Part shown: piece after piece, positions 44,639 through 52,356 of the stretch | How the letters are laid out: each line of letters opens with the position of its first letter | Position numbering within the stretch: position 1 is the first letter of the stretch | Source: Flectonema sp. DT1601 | Lineage: Eukaryota > Euglenozoa > Diplonemea > Diplonemida > Diplonemidae | NCBI GenBank assembly: GCA_964019425.1 | Contig: OZ025822.1 | Span: forward strand, 186,001-250,000 | Length of the DNA stretch: 64,000 bases | Direction: 5' to 3' | Translations under genes and position numbers: made by a program | Notes under the pieces: generated by a model | Database searches by the model: none | Told to the model about the DNA's origin: nothing | What the model saw: only the letters and a program-made list of their open reading frames with translations

Positions 44639-44681
44639 TAGTCGATAATTCCTGTCGAGACAAAAAAAGAAAAAAAATTAA

Positions 44682-44740
44682 ACCATTCAGATAAGCCTTA
44701 TATTTTGTTGTCTGAATACAACTTCGTCGGTGTAAAAAAA
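44682..44740 (+). repeat. Dispersed hairpin repeat, copy 4 (internally deleted)
   Basis: Shows ACCATTCAGATAAGCCTTATATTTTGTTG joined directly to TCTGAATACAACTTCGTCGGTGTAAAA: both ends of the element with the middle missing. The left inverted end is ATTCAGAT; the right is TCTGAAT. Lies just upstream of the EF-hand gene, within the 373-base gap 44639-45011 that otherwise holds only A/T tracts. Confidence 0.7.
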
Positions 44741-45011
44741 AAAAAAAAAAAAATCTACTTTTTCACATCACATACGACTTGTGATCCATCGCTTTTGGAG
44801 TGTTCTTCCTCGTCATAAAAAGGAAATAAAAAAAAGAATTCGCTACTACATTTTACAAAACAAACGTATTTTACGCATCAGGTTCGTGACATGTAAGTTC
44901 TACCTGAGATTTCATGAAATTTTGACAAGTTATGTTATGTTCTCAAATGGTTGAGAACACGACTATCGATAAAGGAACAACATCATGTACAACCAACTTA
45001 GTGAATTTTGA

Positions 45012-45497
45012 TCAAAACCGCGAGTATCGTTTCCTTCTGTGACCAGCTTCCCACTCGTTTTGCCGTCTGGAGTAAGCTTCGTGAGTAATTTCATAACCCT
45101 GACTTTTTTCTTTAGGGTAATTTTTATTTCTATTTGCCCGTCGTCTTTGTATCTCTTCCTTCATTTTCCTCTCTGAATCAATCCGATCCCTCTCAGCTAT
45201 TTGTTCACTCGGAGAAAACCAGATATCGGTAGTGTTGGTTGTTCTACGAGGCTTTCTTTTAAGCAATTCTTGATGTCTTTGATTTTTGTGGTATTCAGCT
45301 ACCTTAGCAGACCTATCAAGTACGTTATATAGCTGTTTAGGATCTACCGATTTGTTTCTTTTTGGTGCAGGTTCTCTACCGTATCGATTGATATATTTCT
45401 GTCTATTTTGATCAAGGGTGACCTCTCTGTTGTTGATTCGAAGAGATTTAGCTAATATTCCATTGTTTACCAGCGTCTTGAGAGTTCCGCGAAACAT
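45012..45497 (-). CDS. Small basic protein, unknown
   Basis: Intact 161 residues, strongly basic (KKRK/RR clusters) and helical, with no membrane segment. Contains KYINRYGREPAPKRN and a repeated-looking RxR/KxK helix (ERDRIDSERKMKEEIQRRRA). The size and composition are like small microtubule-associated or microtubule-inner proteins, but that is only a guess. Codon structure and position in the same-strand gene row support a real gene. Confidence 0.6.
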   Translation of the reverse strand: MFRGTLKTLVNNGILAKSLRINNREVTLDQNRQKYINRYGREPAPKRNKSVDPKQLYNVLDRSAKVAEYHKNQRHQELLKRKPRRTTNTTDIWFSPSEQIAERDRIDSERKMKEEIQRRRANRNKNYPKEKSQGYEITHEAYSRRQNEWEAGHRRKRYSRF

Positions 45498-46251
45498 CCC
45501 TGATAACAGTATTTTCTGTGAATTTTTGTTTATAAAAATATTTTATAATAATTATAAAAGTTACTGAGAACTTTTTCGTTTCCAGAGTTGTCGTCGTAGT
45601 GTTTCCATCAAGAAAAATGACATTTTTTTTCCCTTCTTTTTTTTTTTTTTTTATAATTCTTTTGTTCCTTGTCGACATTTTTTGCATTATCCCAGTTTTC
45701 GTTTTTCCCTCTTTTTTCGTTTTCTAGCCTTTTTAAATACTTTTCAATTTCAGTACACTAATTTTTTTTTTTTTTTCTTTTTTTTTTTTTTTCCGTTCTT
45801 TCAACTAAATACACGGGTGAAATACTGATCATTACAAAAAAAATATAACATGAATCACTACGTTTCGTTTATGCGAGACGTCTTTTCTTTTTTTTTTTCC
45901 TTCCCCCTTCTACTTCTTCTTTGTTGTATCCTGACCATATCAGTAGCCAATTATCGATGCATCCGATTGTGTGATTTCTCAACACAAAACACACACACAC
46001 ATCCCTAAAAAAATACTTGAAGGGGAAAAAAAAAAACTCTTGCTGATTAAAAAAGTAGTTGCATCGTTCGGTACGGAGAGTACCTCAAAATCGTAAATCA
46101 GGGAGAAAGCTCAATCTAATATATTTTTCTTTCTTTCTTCCAAGGTAATTTACCCATCACATCAAGGCACAAAAAAACGGAGAAAAGAAGAAAACAGAGA
46201 TCGAGCCATAGTATTATAATTTTAAAAAAAAACATCTTTATATGTATACTA
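45498..46251. other. Intergenic, homopolymer-rich
   Basis: T tracts at 45638-45653, 45761-45775 and 45778-45793 and a short CA repeat near 45989-46000. No gene seen. Confidence 0.5.
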
Positions 46252-46668
46252 CTACGCCTTAGAAGTCTTTACGAACTCCGTAGTAAACTTGTCTAGAGCA
46301 CAGCTTTGCTCAAAAAGATTATTCTGCACATCTCTTATCTCCTCATTCTTGGTGGCAATTTCAGTATTCCAGTTCACAAGAGCCGCGTCAAGAGAGGATT
46401 TTGTCTCTTCAGCATCAGTCTTTGCTTCATCAACGATGGCGTCAATCTTACGCGAGATAGTTTTCGTCTTCCTCCTTTGAAGCAGCCAGTAAACGAAAAC
46501 CGCTAACAATATCGCGCATTCTAACGCAGTCATCATTATTGGAGCATCAGTCCCACGCTGTTGCGCTAAGAACCATCTGCCGGTTTTAATGTAAAGTTCA
46601 CGTGGAGTGTTCTTTTGCCAAGGTAGTTGTTGGTCCCTGTTTTTATTTTTTTTATTAATAAATTTCAT
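46252..46668 (-). CDS. Small single-pass membrane protein with coiled coil
   Basis: Up to 138 residues. A hydrophobic segment (MTALECAILLAVFVYWLLQ, about residues 46-64) is followed by a basic flank (RRKTKTISRK) and a ~70-residue acidic coiled coil (KIDAIVDEAKTDAEETKSSL), a signal-anchor layout. The first ten codons (AAA/AAT-rich, ending AAAAACAG at the GGACC junction) look like an A-rich intron end, so the true N terminus may be a short upstream exon or the internal Met pair before TALEC. Function unknown. Confidence 0.55.
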   Translation of the reverse strand: MKFINKKNKNRDQQLPWQKNTPRELYIKTGRWFLAQQRGTDAPIMMTALECAILLAVFVYWLLQRRKTKTISRKIDAIVDEAKTDAEETKSSLDAALVNWNTEIATKNEEIRDVQNNLFEQSCALDKFTTEFVKTSKA

Positions 46669-47252
46669 TCAGTAATATCCAAAATACATAAAAACCACCT
46701 CACTTATGTCTTGTTGATTTCATATCATCATAGACAACAATTGACTATAATAAATAACTACCAATGGCAGTTGCCTTTAGTGGTATCACACTGAGAATGT
46801 ATTTCAATATCACGGCAGCTGGCACACCACGGAGCAACGTTGAGGTCACCTGCCGACATAGAAGTTTACCTGGGTAAGCTCACGGAAGGCAACGTTGTTG
46901 CATGACTGGAGTTCCAGCTGATTCTTCATGGAAGTAACTACTTGAAGGCACAGTTGAAGGTCCGAAACGAACAGCTGATACAACAACAAGACCAACAGCG
47001 CGCATTAGATCAGCAGAAATCGGATGAGCAATTGAGGCTTACGACAGCAAGATTGCTCCCCCCCATTAGGAATGTGCAGGGGGGACTTGGATAAATAAAT
47101 CAAGGGTTAACACGCAAAAAATTAGACATGAATCATTATAACTGCATTCTGTCCACACGAAATCGCATGCTTTGGGGGTGAAACTTTGACAATGTAAAAA
47201 AGTAACAACTTTAGGTATTAAAAGGAATGTGCAGGGGGGAATAAAAACACAC
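46669..47252. other. Probable distal exons of the neighbouring minus-strand gene, unresolved
   Basis: Between 46780 and 47050 both strands are coding-like. On the minus strand a frame reads VTSMKNQLELQSCNNVAFRE; on the plus strand a Gln-rich helix (NEQLIQQQDQQRALDQQKSD) is open to 47094. The minus strand is favoured because all neighbours use it and the upstream gene ends at a GTGTGT donor at 47252. Two copies of GGAATGTGCAGGGGGGA (about 47070 and 47224) flank 150 bases of non-coding sequence. Confidence 0.3.
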
Positions 47253-48094
47253 CTGCTCATGTCACTCAACTGTTTTCTCTTCTCTATAGCATTGCTGAGG
47301 GTGCACTTGCTCCCATCAATAACTAATGATTGCAGGCTGTTTGTTGCTGCCTTAGCTCTGTTTGTTTGTTAGTTTTTTTTTTAAAAACATAATAATAATA
47401 AACAGTTTTATCAATCGGATCATACTTTGAAGATGCACTGGAAGCAGCAGTGCTGCATACTAACTGAGCTACCTTCGGAATATCACGAATTTGAGTAGAC
47501 CCGGTTATTTCCTGTTGAGCTAAACGGTTACCACGTGCTATTTCGATATCTGTTTTTTTTTATTTAATTTTTTTAATTTGTTTTGTTTTGTTTTGGTTTA
47601 ATTTCAGTAAATATAGAACAAGACAAACCATTAGCCATCTGTATAAGAGATTCGTACTGCTGAGTCAGCAGTCGGTTTATTTTCTCTTCGGAAGCGGAGT
47701 TGCTGGTTGCTGCGGATTCGCTTGGGTTGCTTGAAGTAACGGAATCGCTAGCTGGAGAGTTGCTGGTTGAGGATGCTGAGGTGGGGGTGGCTGATACGTC
47801 CTTGACTTCTTCCTTCTTCTCAATTTTAGGAGCTTCCTTATAAAGTGAAGGGTTTACTCCCATCTTGGGTGTCCCACTTAATTTTCCATCACCTTTAGGA
47901 ATTGGCTCTGGAGCTGCTTTAAAAACTTGACTTTGAGGTGGAGGTGTACTCGCCTTTGGAGCGACCTTCGGCGCCTCGCTCCTAGGCTGCACAGGGTTAG
48001 TTGCTGATGGTGTTGCTGGTTTTACATTTATATGCGGATTGCTTCCTCCGTTTGGAGCCGCCGCTGCGTACCGCACTAACGCTCTTCGAAGCAT
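47253..48094 (-). CDS. Multi-exon protein with presequence-like N terminus, unknown
   Basis: ATG at 48094-48092. Exon 1 48094-47629, intron 47628-47550 (GTTTGT..AAAAACAG), exon 2 47549-47404, intron 47403-47351 (GTTTAT..GCTAAG), exon 3 47350-47253, then a GTGTGT donor; the 3' end is not placed. Phases 1, 0 and 2 fit and produce MAN/DIEIARGNRLAQQEITGS and AATNSLQSLVIDGSKC. The first residues MLRRALVRYAAAAPNGG are Arg/Ala-rich with no acids, like a mitochondrial-type presequence; residues 20-140 are Pro/Ser/Thr/Lys-rich disordered; the remainder is helical. No family recognised. LINE A ends only about 100 bases upstream of this start codon. Confidence 0.5.
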
Positions 48095-48174
48095 TATACT
48101 TTCAGATAAACCTGTAAAGAAAAGTAGTAGTTTCCCTTGCAAAACAGTAACATAACAATCAGTGCTGCTCTGCG

Positions 48175-49566
48175 CTATTTCACGTTTCTGGGTATTACCA
48201 TTCCACTTTTCCAGCACCTGGGTACTGCTGATCGTTGCCATGAGAGGTTGAATAGTCTTAGTAGTTGCTCGAGGAAAGCTTTTGGAAGTTGTTTTAACAT
48301 CGAGTTCCAGATGTGGTCAGGTCCAGGTGCCTTCTTCTCCTTTGTTTTTGAAATTTGTCGTTCCAGTTCAGGCATTCCAAATTCCACCGAGTTGTCATCA
48401 GGTATTCCTTGTAAGGTTGTTTCACCGTCTTCGAATTTGAATTGGTCTGCGTATGTTTTGGTGAAGACATCTGCCATCTCCCTCGGGTCGGTTAATTCCT
48501 TCTCACCGTCGACAATCTTAGTAATTGAATGGTCCATCATTCTACCTTCCAGTTGTTTAACTTTTCTAAAGGCCCATCGGTAGTCCATTCCAGTCATGTC
48601 GCACTCAATGATCTTCTGTTTGATCATGTTGATACCTCTTTCAATTGCTTCTGAGTCTGTCTTATCAGGGTCAGTCTCTGCCATTAAATCTTCCAATTCT
48701 GAATCCCTCACAGCGAAGGTACTACTTGACTTCTTGTTGTAGCCTGGGATGGCCCTTCTCGCTGCTCTCAGAATCTCGTTGTTGGTCCTATTAGCAAGTT
48801 TCTGCACATTCTTAATTCTTTCTAATTTGGGCGCTGCCCTTTCCAACAATATTTTATAATAATTCCAATCGGCACAATGCCACTTCCATTTCCATGTCCC
48901 AGAACTCTCTTTTGAATATTCATCTATTTTGATATCTTCGATTGTCAGTTTGAGTGGCAGGTGATCGCTGCCCCATCCCTTCATGAGTTCGATTTGTGCA
49001 TCCAAAGAAATATCTAATGCAATTACATCCGGAGAAGCTGAGCTTTGAGGTCTTGTTTGATGTTGAGGTTTATTTAGTACTCGAATTGTTGCTTCTAGTG
49101 ACCAATCGTAGAAGCTGTTACCAGTGGTGTTTGTATTACCATTTGACCAAGTTGAATGGTGTCCATTAATGTCACCCGCAATCAATGTGCCGGGCTCTGT
49201 TTTAAACTTCCATGTTGTTGCCTTGATTTCAGGCGGGTGGTAAACATTGTGAATTGTCAATGGCGGATTAGATTGAAGTACTACTGTTAATATCTCAGTT
49301 TGGTCATGTGAGATGTCGGGGTGTTTTAATATTAACTTATTTAAATCATTTCTGACCAGAGTGACGAGTCCTCGATGACCTGACTTGATGGTGCCGTCTC
49401 TCCTGTGGATTGAATATCCTTCAATAGCGAAGTGTTTTTCTTTTGATAACCAGGTTTCCTGCAGTAGTATTACTTCAGGCTTTTCTTCTTTCAGTGCCCA
49501 GTTCAATCGAAAGTAATTTTCTGGTTTCAGAACTGAGCGAATGTTGTTTGACCAAATCACAATCAT
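48175..49566 (-). CDS. LINE A ORF2: APE endonuclease and start of reverse transcriptase
   Basis: Starts ATGATTGTG at 49566, overlapping the ORF1 stop by ATGA. Endonuclease landmarks: WSNNIRS (metal-binding Asn), LLQETWL, IAGDINGHHSTW and GWGSDHLPL (catalytic Asp-His) within the first ~215 residues. The reverse-transcriptase part begins with KEKKAPGPDHIWNSML and breaks off after GMVIP; the final few codons and stop are host-flank sequence. 463 residues of an expected ~1,250. Cannot reverse transcribe by itself. Confidence 0.88.
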   Translation of the reverse strand: MIVIWSNNIRSVLKPENYFRLNWALKEEKPEVILLQETWLSKEKHFAIEGYSIHRRDGTIKSGHRGLVTLVRNDLNKLILKHPDISHDQTEILTVVLQSNPPLTIHNVYHPPEIKATTWKFKTEPGTLIAGDINGHHSTWSNGNTNTTGNSFYDWSLEATIRVLNKPQHQTRPQSSASPDVIALDISLDAQIELMKGWGSDHLPLKLTIEDIKIDEYSKESSGTWKWKWHCADWNYYKILLERAAPKLERIKNVQKLANRTNNEILRAARRAIPGYNKKSSSTFAVRDSELEDLMAETDPDKTDSEAIERGINMIKQKIIECDMTGMDYRWAFRKVKQLEGRMMDHSITKIVDGEKELTDPREMADVFTKTYADQFKFEDGETTLQGIPDDNSVEFGMPELERQISKTKEKKAPGPDHIWNSMLKQLPKAFLEQLLRLFNLSWQRSAVPRCWKSGMVIPRNVK

Positions 49567-51200
49567 GATTGGCCAGTGTTGTTCCTGTTGGTCGCACTTG
49601 TAGTAATCTTGTTCATACCAAGATTGTTCTCAATCCTCTTGACAGCTTCTATTAGCGAAGTGATGGCTGTCGCCATGTTGTTGTTGGCTGCTTCGTTCTT
49701 TTTCGTAGTTTGCACCAGGGTTTCTACAATCCCGGCTATCTGTGCCATGCATTCATCAAGTCGAACTTGCATGTCCTTCACTTCTTTCTGGAGACGTTCG
49801 ATTGTCTCGTTCGTTTTCTCTCTCAGGCTGTTGACGTTGTTTTGTACTACCTGAACTTCGGCCGTTGGTTTCTTCGTTGTCGGGAGTGACCTCTTGACCG
49901 CGGCTGCGTACGATGTTCTAGCCTCACGGTACTTAACTACAACGGGTTTCGCTGTTTCCTTCGCCTTCACTTCTGTTTCTAACTTTTCGATGAGGATGAC
50001 AATATCACCACACTGTACAAACCTTGATTCTGGTTTCTTGTCCAGTGCGATGATAAAGTCACCTCTATCCATCCTTATGAACTTTGACTTCAGTCCTATC
50101 TCCAATAGGATGTTCCGGAGTCTGTTGCCCCAGCTGTATGGTGCTCCACTGAGACGGTGAAGCCCTTCGCCAAACACTGTGGATGCATATTTACCAGCAC
50201 CCTTTCTAACTTTATCAACATCCTTTTGATAAACCACCCTCAATCCAATCTTGCCATGTATGATGGTGAGTCCATGGCAGAGGTCATGTTGGGCTTTAAG
50301 TATGCCAACTGCCTCTTCGTTTGTTGTCTTGCGGTCCAGCCACACTGTGGTGTACTGAGTGGGTGTCTGTCCCGCCACTGATTTGATCCGGAAATAAACA
50401 TTTCCTATTCCGGAGTTTCTTAATAATGCAACAGCTGCATCCACGTCATTTGGGAGAACAGTGAGTTCTACGTAGTCTTTGCCAACGTATCTGTAGGAGC
50501 GTTGATCGACTCTTCCGTGTTGTGCCACAACAGCTTTGACAATTGCTGTTACAGCTGCTGGGTTTTGGACCTGTGACTTGGTCAACTCTTTAGTTGTTAT
50601 CCACGCAATTAATTCGTGGGTCACCGGTGGGTTGGTCTTCTTGGCTATTGTTAGAGTTGGCCGGTGGATCGTGCCAGACAAAGCAACGAACCACCAGCTT
50701 CTTATTCTTAATTGTCCATCAAACTGGACCGGCGTTTGTATCTGACTGCAGTCAGTTGCGTGTTGTAGGGCACGTTTTGGAGGTGGTCGTGTGAACACCA
50801 TCGTCAGTTGCTTCGTTTTGCCGGCCTTTTCGAAGTATTTTTCGTCCAGGCTTCTTCCTTGTTGGGCCAATGAGAGTATAATTCCATTGGTTTTGCTGTT
50901 GAGGTCATCAGTTGGCTGGAGGATCTTGCAATTAAAATGCTCCTTGTTAAGCTTCGGTGGTGGTCCAGTCATAATCACCGTCTTCGATCTTTGTGCCTCT
51001 TTGATTTGAGGGCTTGATTGGGGTGCCTCATTTGACGGAGGGCTTTGATCTGATTTTAAACATTCACTTCCTTGTGCCTCGATATTTTGAGGGCTTATTT
51101 GAATTGCCTCTTTGTTTTGAGGGCTTGTCTTTGTTTGAGTTCGTTTCTTCGTTGTCGGGAGTGACCTCTTGACCGCGACTAAGTCGGTAATCCAAATCAA
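48190..51200 (-). mobile_element. LINE A (APE-type non-LTR retrotransposon), 3'-truncated
   Basis: Minus-strand element carrying ORF1 and the endonuclease half of ORF2, stopping inside the reverse transcriptase at about 48190-48200. The loss of the 3' half is unusual, since target-primed insertion normally removes the 5' end. The last ~50 bases (encoding SWQRSAVPRCWKSGMVIP) match the first bases of LINE B at 55195-55250 with a few substitutions, so A and B belong to one family and represent complementary halves in inverted order. A plus-strand (AAAT)n run at 51221-51240 abuts its 5' side and resembles the tails of the plus-strand LINEs. Confidence 0.8.
49563..51200 (-). CDS. LINE A ORF1: nucleic-acid-binding/coiled-coil protein
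   Basis: 545 residues in frame; basic, with a C-terminal coiled coil (about 455-520, NVNSLREKTNETIERLQKEV). No CCHC knuckle seen. The first residues (AVKRSLPTTKK) duplicate an internal segment near residue 440: a ~35-base stretch (GTTTCTTCGTTGTCGGGAGT...) occurs at 51138 and 49868, so the 5' end appears rearranged and the true start is uncertain. Ends with TGA overlapping the ORF2 ATG (ATGA), which suggests reinitiation as the way ORF2 is translated. Confidence 0.75.
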   Translation of the reverse strand: MIWITDLVAVKRSLPTTKKRTQTKTSPQNKEAIQISPQNIEAQGSECLKSDQSPPSNEAPQSSPQIKEAQRSKTVIMTGPPPKLNKEHFNCKILQPTDDLNSKTNGIILSLAQQGRSLDEKYFEKAGKTKQLTMVFTRPPPKRALQHATDCSQIQTPVQFDGQLRIRSWWFVALSGTIHRPTLTIAKKTNPPVTHELIAWITTKELTKSQVQNPAAVTAIVKAVVAQHGRVDQRSYRYVGKDYVELTVLPNDVDAAVALLRNSGIGNVYFRIKSVAGQTPTQYTTVWLDRKTTNEEAVGILKAQHDLCHGLTIIHGKIGLRVVYQKDVDKVRKGAGKYASTVFGEGLHRLSGAPYSWGNRLRNILLEIGLKSKFIRMDRGDFIIALDKKPESRFVQCGDIVILIEKLETEVKAKETAKPVVVKYREARTSYAAAVKRSLPTTKKPTAEVQVVQNNVNSLREKTNETIERLQKEVKDMQVRLDECMAQIAGIVETLVQTTKKNEAANNNMATAITSLIEAVKRIENNLGMNKITTSATNRNNTGQS

Positions 51201-51245
51201 GACGGAACGAGTACAAATAAATAAATAAATAAATAAAAAAAGCTG

Positions 51246-51480
51246 GGATCACTCAGGATCAACAGACTACCAATGCTACCTGTTGTACTTGCTCACTATG
51301 GGGGGTGATGCCAAACACCCAGAAGTACTCAACTGCTTTCCTTCTTGCTGCCCAGGAGTTTCTGACCAGAACTAATAGAAAATAAAAAGCAGATGGGAAA
51401 CAATAAAAAGTAAAATGGATATAACTGAAGTTAAACAAGACAAATGAAGTAACAGAGAATAAATAAAAAAAAGGAGTTCT
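51246..51480. other. Unassigned spacer between LINE A and LINE E
   Basis: About 235 bases, purine-rich on the plus strand toward the right. It is not recognisably part of either element as seen in the better copies; no ORF. Confidence 0.35.
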
Positions 51481-52356
51481 ATCACAAATCCCGAGTGAGG
51501 AGGGGGATCACGAAGGACATTTGGAACAGAATTGGTTACACCTGCTATAAAAACACCGTCAAAGGTGCCGCGATAAAATATCCTCCCGACATGAAAAGGA
51601 GCGATGAAATCAGAATTGCGAATTTCAGATGTCATCCACTGATGCAAAACTGGCGGAAAGCCATCAAATGTCCATTCTGCCATAGCGCTCCATCCAACCA
51701 ACTCCACCTACTCGTAGGTTGTCCATCACAGAAACTCGATGCAGCCAGATATGAAATCCTTGGCTTTTCTACATTGACAGGCAAATGGGACCGATCAAGT
51801 GATCTAATCCTCATCAACGGCATTCCTGCCAGTCTTGGCTCAATCTTTGCCACCAGCTGGCTTCCTTCAGTAGCGATGTTGATCAGGTGGATGGAACAAG
51901 CATCCAACCTTAGACTTTAGAATTGTGTAGGTGAGCCTTTAAGTGTTTTATCAATATTTAGTATTTTCATCATTATCAATCATCTCCTGGTTGGGTAACT
52001 GCACATCACCTTCGGAGTTGTCGCAGTGTCTCTTCCAACACTCCTGTCTCCTTCTTCTCCTATTCTCCTTATAAATTTCTCTTGAGGGCAGGCCTTCGGG
52101 CTGTTCAAGTGGTCTTTGACCACCGCTCTAGTTATATGCTCGATTCTTTGTTTTTCCTTATCGATGGTAGGAATGGTAACCGAATTAGCTTCGTGTGTCC
52201 AATTTCAAGGACGCGTGACCATTTCTTTTTTTCCGTTGCCGCTCTTCTTACGTCCTCAGGCGGAGCCTACCTATGTTTCCCGTGTTTCCAATTGTCAGAC
52301 TTAAATCAAAAGAAAGTATAAAAGAAAGACAAAACAAAGTGAAAAGAACAAAAACA
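51481..52356 (+). mobile_element. LINE E, left part (5'-truncated; continued at 55253)
   Basis: Plus-strand fragment of the same family as LINE D: the C-terminal ORF2 portion and 3' UTR are nearly collinear with 62930-63810. It is interrupted at 52356 by LINE B in opposite orientation and resumes at 55253 with CAAAGAGTCTTGAAGCACAG and an (AAAT)n tail. The 3' UTR has the hairpin GTGGTC-TTT-GACCAC (52108-52122). Confidence 0.85.
51495..51920 (+). CDS. LINE E ORF2 C-terminal remnant
   Basis: About 141 codons covering the domain after RNase H: YTCYKNTVKGAAIKYPP, RSDEIRIANFR and the zinc-knuckle CPFC...HLLVGC, ending RWMEQASNLRL. Collinear with LINE D (YTCYKHLIRGRSVKYPP ... RWMEQTSNLRLWK) with many substitutions and a two-residue gap. 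Non-functional 5'-truncated copy. Confidence 0.85.
   Translation: MRRGITKDIWNRIGYTCYKNTVKGAAIKYPPDMKRSDEIRIANFRCHPLMQNWRKAIKCPFCHSAPSNQLHLLVGCPSQKLDAARYEILGFSTLTGKWDRSSDLILINGIPASLGSIFATSWLPSVAMLIRWMEQASNLRL

Noticed and set aside
46764-46872. Plus-strand MAVAFSGITLRMYFNIT frame resembling a cyclophilin N terminus
   Set aside because: The likeness stops after ~15 residues, a stop follows at once, and no later cyclophilin motif is present.
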